This document shows positions 48,951-58,031 of a stretch of DNA of 64,000 nt, piece by piece. A program made the translations under genes and the position numbers. This stretch comes from Epiperipatus broadwayi (taxonomy: Eukaryota > Onychophora > Udeonychophora > Euonychophora > Peripatidae), in NCBI GenBank assembly GCA_028023455.1, contig JAQFVV010000502.1, positions 126,001-190,000 on the forward strand, read 5' to 3'. Below the pieces are notes generated by a model. That model saw only the letters and a list, made by a program, of their open reading frames with translations. It ran no database searches and was not told the origin of the DNA. The number at the start of each line of letters is the position of its first letter. Positions within the stretch are counted from its first letter, which is position 1.

Positions 48951-51900
48951 ATCATCATCATCATTATCAACCATTATCAATCCACTGCAGGATGAAGGTC
49001 TCTCCAAGTTTAATCCATCTTCTCCGATCATTAGCTTCTCTTCTCCACATCACCCCTACACATTTTCTTATTTCATCCATCCATCTTACATGTGGTCTCC
49101 TTCTGGGTCTTTTACAATCTCTTGGAATCCAGTTTAAAATTTCAATTGTCCATCTATTATCATCTCTTCTAGCAATATGTCCAGCCCAACTCCACTTCAA
49201 TCTTTTAATTTTTTCAATGAGCTCAGTAACACCTGTTTGTTCTCTTACCCATACATTGCGTCTTCGATCTCTTCTTGTTACTCCCAACATACATCTCTCC
49301 ATACTTCTTTGAGTGGTCTGAAGTCTCTGTATTGATCTTCTATTAAGTGTCCAAGTCTCAGATCCATAAGTAAGAACTGGTAAAACACATTTGTTAAAAA
49401 CCTTTCTTTTCAAACACATAGGCATATTTCCTTTTAATATCAAGTTATTTCTACCAAAAGCACTCCAACCAAGTTTAATTCTATGATTAATCTCCTCTAT
49501 TATGTTTCCATCTGTATTAATAATCTGACCAAGGTACTTGTAACTCTTAACTTCTTCTAATTCATCATAATCAATCTTTATTTTCATATTTTGAGCAAAT
49601 CGATTAAACATTACTTTAGTCTTTTTAACATTTATCTTTAGTCCTACTTTCCTACTTTCATCTGATAACTCCTGCAACATTTCCTGCAGCTCAGAAGCAT
49701 TATTTGCAAAAACAACTACATCATCTGTGAAATCTAAATGACTTAAATAATCTCCATTTACTTTCACTCCTTTAGTTTCCCATTTTAATCCACAAAATAC
49801 TTCTTGCAGCACTGCTGTAAAAAGTTTTGGAGATATGGAGTCACCTTGTCTTACACCTTTCTCAATGTTGACTTTCCCAGTATCATTATGTAATCTAATT
49901 GTTGCTGTTGCATTTTTATAAATATTCTTTAAAATATGACAATATCCTGGATCTATACCTTGATGATCCAATGCTTTAATCACTGAAGAAATGTTTATAG
50001 AATCAAATGCCTTTTCATAATCTACAAATCCAAAACATAATGACAACTCATATTCATTTGTCCTTTCTATAACTTCTCTCAATACTTGAATATGATCTAC
50101 TGTATTAAAACCACTTTTAAATCCAGCTTGTTCTCTTGGTTGGTGAAAATCCAAGGTTCTCTGTAGACGAGTTGTAATTATCTTGGTAAAAATTTTATAT
50201 AAAACTGATAAAAGGCTGATAGGTCTGTAATTTCTAATATCTTCTTTATCACCTTTTTTAAATATTAATATTATTACTGCATTCTTCCAATCATCCGGTA
50301 AATCTTTATCATTTAGACATTTGGTATATAACTTTGCTAATATTTTTTCTGTTTCTTCACCTGCTTCTTTTAATATATCAATTATAATTCCATCATTACC
50401 TGGAGCCTTTTCTTTTTTCATACATTTAATTGCATTTCTCACTTCTTCATTTAAAATTCTGGGCAATTCGGAAGATGTAATAGATATAGGAGGCACTTGT
50501 TCTTTATTACTATATAATTCTTGATAAAAATCTTCTACCAATTTCATAATGTCATCCCTCTTTTTAGTAATAATTCCATCTTTTTTCCTTATTGCAGATA
50601 TAAATTTCCTACCAATACCAAAATGTTGTTTTACATTCTTAAGACTTTTATTTTCTTCTACAGCTTTTCTTGCTAGTTCACAGTTATACTTTCTTATATC
50701 ATTTTTAACTCTTTTCCACACCATTTTACAAAATTCGAGATATTCAATTCTTTTTAATGCATCATTCTTGCATATCTTCATATTCCTTCTTTTCTTCATA
50801 AGTTCTCTAGTCTCAGTAGAAATTTTATTAGTCAATTGCTGCTTTTTTCTACCAGCTATCTTTGTTGCAGTTTTTAAAAGTGTATCAGTTATTTTCATAT
50901 TAATTTCATTCAAATCTGAATCATGTTCAAAATCTACTAATACTTGAAACCGATTTGTAAGTTCTAATTTAAATTCATTAGAATGTTTCTGAAGATTAGG
51001 AATATCAACTGTAAATATAGTTTTTCTTAATAATTTTTGTCTCTCTAGTTTTACATTAACATGTATCTTACCCCTTACTAATCGATGATCACTTCCTGTG
51101 TTAAATTTATTAAGAACATTACAATCTTGAAATATGTATTTCCTGTTAGTCAAAATATAATCCAATTCTGCTGTACCTTCATTTGGATGCTTCCATGTCC
51201 ATTTCCTTCTAACATTTTTCTCAAAAAAAGAATTCATAATATAAAGTTTTTCCTTCTCTGCAAACTCCACAAGTCTATGTCCTCTCTCATTTCTATTACC
51301 ATAACCAAAATTACCTACAACACTTTCATCTTTCATTTGTTTACCAATTCTAGCATTAAAATCTCCCATAACAATTTTAAAATGTTGTTTACTCTGATCA
51401 AAAGCCTTTTGTACATCCATATAAAAATCTTCTACTACTTCATCACTGTGAGAACTTGTTGGGGCATAAACCTGAATTATCTGCATTTGATATCTGCTAT
51501 TAAGTTGTATAACTAATCTTGCCACTCTGTCTGATACACCATCAATCTCCACAATATTGTTCTTCCACTTTTTATTTATAATGAATCCTACTCCACTTGT
51601 ATTTCCAATATTTGTGCCTTTATAATAGAGCATATGTCCACTTTTTAAATCAATTGTCTCTTCACCTTTTCTTCTAACTTCACAAAGTCCAATAATATCC
51701 CATTTAATATAAGAGAGTTCTTCTAATTCTTGCAATCTTCCTTCACTTGAAAGTGATCTGCAGTTGTAAGTACCTAAATAAAAAGTCGTCATCAAATGGC
51801 AGCCTGGGTCCGCCTCCAGGATATTCTTAGCACCCTCCACCTTCGGCCACCAACCGCTGCCTTGGTTGGTCACTTTACAGCCTCCTGGGATTAAGGGCCA

Positions 51901-52000
51901 TGCTTTATTTTTGTCTGTCATAATTATATAATTGGGAAAAATCTTTATCATTTACACAAACATTCATTCTGCCTTATCAGGCACTGAGAAGAAAGACCAT
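48950..52000 (-). mobile_element. RTE LINE, nearly full length, nested in CR1
   Basis: The element runs on the minus strand from about 52000 (slightly shortened leader; compare 31380-31690) to a (TGA)n tail, visible on the plus strand as a CAT repeat at 48947-48961. The tail is characteristic of RTE elements. It carries one uninterrupted ORF. Close similarity to the copy at 30600-31480 and the intact ORF indicate recent activity. Confidence 0.93.
48967..51921 (-). CDS. RTE LINE polyprotein: endonuclease and reverse transcriptase, intact
   Basis: An open frame extends from 51951; the likely start is the second Met (51921, MTDKNKAWPL), shared with the 31.4-kb copy, giving 984 residues. Numbered from the first Met, the APE endonuclease occupies about 58-295 with YNCRSL (62), GDFNARIG (196) and SDHRLV (287). 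The RT occupies about 500-800 with PGNDG (518), FVDYEKAFDS (642), GVRQGDSISP (699) and the catalytic box FTDD (741), where FADD is usual; both Asp remain. The C-terminus has the common GHIARRDDNRW block. It performs target-primed reverse transcription of its own RNA. No stop or frameshift was seen. Confidence 0.93.
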   Translation of the reverse strand: MTDKNKAWPLIPGGCKVTNQGSGWWPKVEGAKNILEADPGCHLMTTFYLGTYNCRSLSSEGRLQELEELSYIKWDIIGLCEVRRKGEETIDLKSGHMLYYKGTNIGNTSGVGFIINKKWKNNIVEIDGVSDRVARLVIQLNSRYQMQIIQVYAPTSSHSDEVVEDFYMDVQKAFDQSKQHFKIVMGDFNARIGKQMKDESVVGNFGYGNRNERGHRLVEFAEKEKLYIMNSFFEKNVRRKWTWKHPNEGTAELDYILTNRKYIFQDCNVLNKFNTGSDHRLVRGKIHVNVKLERQKLLRKTIFTVDIPNLQKHSNEFKLELTNRFQVLVDFEHDSDLNEINMKITDTLLKTATKIAGRKKQQLTNKISTETRELMKKRRNMKICKNDALKRIEYLEFCKMVWKRVKNDIRKYNCELARKAVEENKSLKNVKQHFGIGRKFISAIRKKDGIITKKRDDIMKLVEDFYQELYSNKEQVPPISITSSELPRILNEEVRNAIKCMKKEKAPGNDGIIIDILKEAGEETEKILAKLYTKCLNDKDLPDDWKNAVIILIFKKGDKEDIRNYRPISLLSVLYKIFTKIITTRLQRTLDFHQPREQAGFKSGFNTVDHIQVLREVIERTNEYELSLCFGFVDYEKAFDSINISSVIKALDHQGIDPGYCHILKNIYKNATATIRLHNDTGKVNIEKGVRQGDSISPKLFTAVLQEVFCGLKWETKGVKVNGDYLSHLDFTDDVVVFANNASELQEMLQELSDESRKVGLKINVKKTKVMFNRFAQNMKIKIDYDELEEVKSYKYLGQIINTDGNIIEEINHRIKLGWSAFGRNNLILKGNMPMCLKRKVFNKCVLPVLTYGSETWTLNRRSIQRLQTTQRSMERCMLGVTRRDRRRNVWVREQTGVTELIEKIKRLKWSWAGHIARRDDNRWTIEILNWIPRDCKRPRRRPHVRWMDEIRKCVGVMWRREANDRRRWIKLGETFILQWIDNG

Positions 52001-52780
52001 GGTGTTTCTTCTCAGTAGTAAAGGGGTATTAGATTGCTTAGAAAAAGTACAAAGGGAAGTAGGAAGACATGCATTAGATGCTGAGGTGTGGACAGCAAAA
52101 GAGGTAATTCAAGGAGAAATGGGATGGTCAAGTTTTTATATGAGGGGTGCAAAAATCAAATTGAAAAGGTTTGGTAGATTGCAGTTTATGGATAATAAAA
52201 GAATAGCCAAAATAGTATTTAATTGGGTTACAAGTAAAGGGCAGGCAACAAGATGGGTGAGAAAGGTAATGTGGTAGGCAGAAGATTTGGATAAAGAAGT
52301 TATGTCAGTATACTTGTACAAAAGATGGGTTGATTGTGTTAGGAGGATTGTTGAGTGTTATAGTGGGAAGGAATGGGATAGAAGAATAGATGCACTAATA
52401 AAGAATAGGGAGTTGGAGAGATGGAGAACTAGTATGGAGAGCAAAACGAGTTTAAATATATATAGAAGTAAACGGAACATTGGGTGTGAGTTAATTTATG
52501 ATAATAGTAAGGAAAGTAGTTTATTGTTTAAGGCTCGAACAGGATCTTTAGCAACAAGGGAATATACACGTAAATGGAAAAATATGGGTGATTTAGCCTG
52601 CAAGTTGTGTAAGGAAGGTATAGAAAATATTAGGCATTTGTTACTTCAATATAAATGTTTGAAAGCAGAAAGGGTACAAATAATGAAGTTATGGAAGGTT
52701 AAACATGAACAAAGTGATTTTATAGAAAGTGAGTTATTGGTTTTTATGCTAGGTTTGGAAAAAAAATAAGGGGGATTTAG
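51999..52780 (+). pseudogene. CR1-type LINE ORF2, C-terminal part
   Basis: Continuation of the CR1 copy after the RTE insertion: LLSSKGVLDCLEKVQREVGR HALD, then a region open to 52276, one stop (TAG at 52275-52277), and an open frame to 52769 with KARTGSLATREYTRKW and a zinc-binding C-terminus, CKLCKEGIENIRHLLLQYKC (C-x2-C-x8-H-x6-C spacing). It is typical of CR1/L2 3' ends. The CR1 was therefore nearly complete before it was split. Confidence 0.85.
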
Positions 52781-53130
52781 ATATGAAGGTCATGGAGTTG
52801 ACAAAGATTATGTTGTGGAAATGGGATGGAGCAGATTATGGGAAAACTTAGGGTGGACAATGGAAAAGGAAGGCAAAGTGGCTAACAGGTTTCTCTGGGC
52901 ATAGCTGCTGAGAGATTCCTGACTCTGTTTAAGGAGGTCACAGGAATTCACGTCACATGCCATGGAGTGGATAAAGATGATGTTGTGGAAATGGGATGGA
53001 GCAGGATATAGAAAAATATGGGAAAACTTAGGGTGGGGAATGGAAAAGGAAGGTAAGGTGGTTAACAGGTTTTTCTGGGCATAGTGGCTGAGATTCCTGA
53101 CATCAAAAAAGAGTAGCCATATCACATCAC
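52781..53130 (+). repeat. CR1 3' end with a 170-bp direct duplication
   Basis: CATGGAGTTGACAAAGATTA (52792) recurs as CATGGAGTGGATAAAGATGA (about 52961). GGAAAACTTAGGGTGG and the TTCTCTGGGCATAG / TTTTCTGGGCATAG blocks recur at the same spacing. The second copy ends at the sequence before 53130. Confidence 0.8.
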
Positions 53131-53600
53131 ATATATCTTATATTGTGTAAGCTATGAAATTACATGACTTGCAGCAATCCTCTGGTGGTTTCATTTTTTT
53201 TTCATTTTCTTTCATTATATTTTATTTTCTGGATGCTTAATTTAAAAATACATTTGCAATGTCATATTATATATTTCATATAAAACTATATGTTGTTATC
53301 CCGCAATAAATAAAAAAATGTCTAATTTATGTGCATCTTTAGTTTTACAATATTATAACATAGTTTAAAAAGATAAATAATTTTAATTGTGAACAAATAA
53401 TGTTATCTCTTTCGTTTAATACAAAATTTGTGAATTCCAATTCCTTAGAGAGTTGGAATATAAGTTACAGATTCATTTAACAAAACAATAAATTGTTATG
53501 AAATGCAAAAACGTAAAAATATAAATAAATTTATAAATTCCATTAAAAAGTAAAAATAAACTTTATTCAGCTTTCCCAAATTAAAGCATGAGGCGATAAT
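53131..53600. other. AT-rich sequence, nothing recognised
   Basis: No frame or repeat supported. Confidence 0.4.
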
Positions 53601-53851
53601 GTTTAGAAATTACATCAACACCAACCTATTTGTCTGATCTCTTATATGTAACACCCACATGGCCTTGGTACAAAAAAAAATATTAGTTGCAAATAATGAA
53701 TAATATGTCTGTAATGTAATTTTCACTATACCAACTCTCATGCAAGATAGGGACTGATTTCTATCAACTTTAAACACTGAGCAGGGTGTAATCATAAACT
53801 TATGATCAAATATATGTGAAAAAGATAAATGTATGATTCCCAAGATGCACA

Positions 53852-53877
53852 TTACATGCTGAATCAGCACTCATCAG
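53852..53877 (-). ncRNA. Hammerhead-like ribozyme core, array unit 1
   Basis: On the minus strand: CTGATGA, GTGCT, loop GATTC, AGCAT, then GTAA (one change from GAAA) and TGTGCATCTT. GGCCAA precedes the core, and TTTGATC lies about 45 nt downstream as the stem I partner. Confidence 0.55.
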
Positions 53878-53896
53878 TTGGCCTAGATTATAATCT

Positions 53897-53935
<39 letters not shown>

Positions 53936-54322
53936 TATTAATCAATCTCTGAATTCCAATTATAATAAAATATATATAATTAATCAAAACAATATAATAA
54001 TTAATACAGTAAAAAATATTTTAAAAAGAAATATATACCACAATTTAATAGAAGTACTTTCAATCGATTGCTACAGTTTAATTGATAAGTGTCAAACTTA
54101 CCCTCACCCTTGACAACTTTGACACAAATCATTTGATGGAAGTATATTAATAATTTTTATTAGTTATTCGTTAGACTAGAGATTATCTACTTTATAAATA
54201 ATATTTCTGTAATGTAATTTTCGCTAACCATTTTCACACTAGTTAGAGATTCATTTCTATTTGCTTTTGTGGAGAGATGTAATCATAAACATGTGAAAAG
54301 ATCTATTATCTCAAGATGCACA

Positions 54323-54348
54323 TTTTGTGCTGAACCAGAATTCATCAA
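54323..54348 (-). ncRNA. Hammerhead-like core, array unit 2, decayed
   Basis: TTGATGA, ATTCT, GGTTC, AGCAC, AAAA. AGCAC AAAA is what deamination of the CpG in AGCAC GAAA would give. ATGTG after the core and CACAT about 30 nt further can form stem III. Confidence 0.45.
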
Positions 54349-54646
54349 TTGGTCCAGATCACAATATTTTGCACATATCTTTATCATGGTTTAGCATTTA
54401 TAGATGGCCAATTACTATACTTTAATTGATAAGTATGAAACAGAAAGAAATTAATGGATAAGTGTCAGTCATTTATTAGATTATTATCTACTTAATGAAT
54501 AATATTTTTGTAGTGTAATTTTCATTACACCATTCTAATACAAAGTAGGGACTGATTTCTATCCACTTTTAATACCTTGTGGAGGGGTGTGATCATAACT
54601 ATGACCAAAGACATGTGAAAAAGATCTATGATCCCCAAGAAGCATA

Positions 54647-54672
54647 TTTTGTGTGCAATCAGCACTCATCAG
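54647..54672 (-). ncRNA. Hammerhead-like core, array unit 3
   Basis: CTGATGA and GTGCT are intact; the partner strand has slipped (CACAC), followed by AAAA. Downstream lies CATGTC then TTTGGTC: a GTC triplet directly before a strand that can pair with the sequence before the core, the place of the cleavage site in a type I hammerhead. Confidence 0.45.
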
Positions 54673-55304
54673 TTGTCCCAAACCACAATCTCTTACATAT
54701 ATCTTTATTGTTCAGTATATATATATATGTATGTATATATATATATGTGTGTATGTATATAGCCCATTATTACAGTTTAATTGATAAGTGTCAAACTTAT
54801 TACCCTCACAACTTTGACACAAATCATTTGTTGGAAGTATATTCATAATTTTTATTAATCATTCATTAGGCTAGAGATTATCCACTTAATGAATGAATAA
54901 TATTTCTGAAGTGTAATTTTCACTACATTACTCTCATGCAAGGTAGGATCTGGTGGTGTAGTGAAAATTACAATACAAAAAAGTTATTCATTATGTGGAT
55001 AGTCTCTTGACTAATGAATTACTAATAAAAAAAATTTAGTATTAGTTGCAAATGATCTTATGAATAGATTGCCATTGATATAATTTCTGAACATGATTTC
55101 TCATGCATTTATTTGTGAAAGTTGAAGAATAATTACTTTTTTAGTTTTTAGAGCATTTTAGGCGTTCCGTTTTTGGCAGCCATCTTTGCAACTGGTCTAA
55201 AAAAAAGCATCCCTTAGTGATTCAGTTTCAGGAAGACAGGGACGATTGTCCTCTTACCTTTACATTTTTTATTCAAGGTAAGTCGGTTTTAATCATTATA
55301 TATT

Positions 55305-58025
55305 ATGGAAAGTGATAATATAATCGACAACTCTCAAAATAATGTTAGCCCCGATCTCAGCATTCAATCTAACAATGCAGTCATCGGTCGTAAATTTTAT
55401 CAATAATTTTCAAACTAATGTTAGCCCCGATCTCAGCATTCAGTCTAACAATGCAGTCATCGGTCAAAAATTTTATAGCCTTAGACCTAATCTAAATGCA
55501 TCTAAACTAACTTCTACAATGTATAAAAACCCACAAACCAATAAATCAAAAAAAAACATCATCGCAAATATCAACAAAAGTTTAGAAAATATTCAACTTA
55601 CCCCTAATATAAACAATAGCATAAATATCTCATCAAGCGAAACTATTGAAATCCTTAAAAATACAAGCAAAAACCAATCATCTCCTCTCCAAAGACTTTA
55701 CACACCCTCAGAAGACTCTAATGAGCAATTTCCTTTGCCCAATAATTCCCTGAAAACCATATCTGAAAATAATAGACAAAATTACCAACAAGATGATTTT
55801 GGCAAAATTTTTAAAAGTTAAAACTTTTCCACCAGAGGTCGACAAAACCAGTGCTGTGACATTACAGTTTGTCAACAGTAAATTTAAAAATCAAAAAGAA
55901 GAAATAAATTCTAAAACTGATAAATCTCATTCCAAAACAAACAAAGATTATACTACAGAACAATCCATTGCTACATCAGCCAACTTACAATCTAAACCAA
56001 TTTCCTCAATACCAATATTGAAAAATTTCTCTACGTATGCAAATATCGTAAGGTCTAAAAATTCTGAGAGCATCTCCGAAAATGTTAAAGCTGATAATTT
56101 CAATGAACTATATTTGAATATCACAGAATTACACATAGAACAAGAATCAAACACTCTGGGAAATGTCTCATTTAATATAATCGATCTTAATGGCGACATG
56201 TACCTTAAAATAAATAATGATTTCAACAAAATGATTCCTAACACTCTATATAAATTGTTTGCAAACTACTACAGCGATAAGTCATTAATCTTAGCCATAA
56301 CAAATCAACAATGTGCTTTATATAAGTTCCCTCTAGAACAACTATACAGTCTAATCAATCAAAAGCAATTAGGCAGAGGCATTCACATGATCCTTAATCA
56401 TCCCAATGACCACTATGTTATCGTTGAGTTTAAAACATGGGCGGACTGTATGAACTTTAAAAATAACTACAGATCTTGAGGAAATTATATACTATGCTCC
56501 ATAGATATGAATCGTCCAGTTACACTATCCAGCAGAATTCAAAACTGCCTTGCCCACTTGAAAGAACAAGAACTACAAGACATCCTTATTAATTATGGTT
56601 CAGTTAGCAAATTTAAACACTTATTAAACCCTCACTTCGAAGAACAAATCCTGTCCAATATAGTTATCTTCACACTTACATTAACGAAAAACATTATACT
56701 CATTGACATACCCACCATTATTACTGCAAGAGGCTCTCCTATGGTTTTGACATTCAGGGGAGTACAGCCACAATGTTTCTTCTGCCTTCAAAGAACACAC
56801 CTCATCAAAGATTGTGCAGCAAGAATTTGCACACACTGTGGTATTAAAAAGAATAAAGTTCACAGATGTCCTGGTAGACCTATTAACAAGGCTATCACAT
56901 CCTTAAATAGACAATCACCACCTGGGCCTAATTCAAACAGCAACCTCACAAACCCAGACAATCTGATTCAAATAAATCCTCCAACAAACCCTTTCACATC
57001 CAAACCTATCTTTCAAAATGAAAATATTCAAGAAAGAACAAACACCAACCTCTACACTAATAGTAGTGAATCAGAGAACCAAGCAATAACATATACTACT
57101 TCTAAACCAATCACTCAAACCAATAATACTCAAGATCATACATACGATACATATTATGCTAATCCCCAAGAAACAATATTAGGTCAAACTCTTTCCACAA
57201 GAGAAGACAATATGACCAAACCATCTGAGAGCAAGGAAAACCCAGGTGATGAAGAAAATATACTTAATAAATTTCAAAACAATTCATCCATAACAACTCC
57301 CACCCAGCTTAAAACCTTTGATATATCATCATTCGTGGCAGCTAAGTCTAGCAAACCTAAACAAAGTGATCCACAAACTTTCCTCAATTCTTCAACTCCT
57401 GCAATATTTAACCATCCAGATGAAAAGACTTATCAAACACTTAACCTGAAAGTCAGCATAATTAATGTTTCACAACAGTTACAGCAAACCAAAAATGACT
57501 CAGGTCTAAAATTAAAACCAAATTCTTATAACAATAAAAAAAACCTTTTATCAAAAGATCAGGAAAAAAAAACAACACTATTAAACTTCAAAACCCTCAA
57601 AAAACTGACACAACAAATACCCAAAATACAAATAAGAAAATTAATAAAAGAAAATAATTTGCTCAGATAAATCAAGCTCTGATGCTGACAGATCCCATCC
57701 GATACATTACTCACCACCACCCTCTAACAAACAAATTTCAGATATATCCAGCACAAAGCTTCGCAAATCCATAGGAAAAAAGAGGAAAACCATGGATCCT
57801 ACAACCATCGATACCATTGTTCCATCTGACGAATCTCAGACAGATTACACTACTTCATCACACACTGAAGACTTCATGGATGCGTTTCCTCAACCAACAA
57901 ATATATCACCAATCCATCCACAAGTTCAATCACAAGATTCTGATTGCCAAACAACATCAGACCTCATTAATATGGAGATGTCCCACATTGACTTGGTACA
58001 CTTTGCTGAGGACGGTTTGGATTAA
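55305..58025 (+). pseudogene. Tx1/L1-type LINE ORF1 (gag-like, zinc knuckles), broken
   Basis: It begins at ATG 55305 (MESDNIIDNSQNN). A 76-bp tandem duplication (about 55332-55483; NVSPDLSIQSNNAVIG appears in both copies) shifts the frame. A second frameshift lies near 55800, an in-frame TGA at 56477-56479, and a third frameshift near 57645. The middle (about 56100-56470) is a folded domain resembling the RRM-like region of LINE ORF1 proteins. Two zinc knuckles follow at 56774-56873: CFFCLQRTHLIKDC and CTHCGIKKNKVHRC. The tail is long, polar and Asn/Ser/Pro-rich, ending at 58025, six bases before ORF2. ORF1 proteins of this sort bind the element RNA. Confidence 0.85.
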
Positions 58026-58031
58026 TCTATC

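Larger units (their letters stand above)
53600..55035 (-). repeat. Tandem array of hammerhead-bearing repeat units
   Basis: The block TAATGTAATTTTCACTA recurs at about 53714, 54214, 54515 and 54909, so units are 300-500 bp. In plus-strand order each unit holds that block, AGGGACTGATTTCTATC, a TGTGAAAAAGAT segment, the hammerhead-like core (minus strand: 53852-53877, 54323-54348, 54647-54672), TCTTACATATATCTTTAT, then TTGATAAGTGTCAAAC with its complement ACTTTGACAC. An inverted piece (GTAGTGAAAATTACA, 54957) closes the array. AGAAGTACTTTC (54052) also occurs beside the Penelope-like fragment at 14186. The same unit recurs at 62950-63540. No protein is encoded. Confidence 0.7.

Noticed and set aside
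50321-51516. Plus-strand frames opposite the RTE ORF
   Set aside because: Shadows of the minus-strand polyprotein, which has domains and conserved motifs.
54783-54835. TTGATAAGTGTCAAAC with ACTTTGACACAAAT read as another hammerhead
   Set aside because: The stem is perfect, but the box after it does not fit GAAA without an extra deletion, so I treat it as a conserved stem-loop of the repeat unit.
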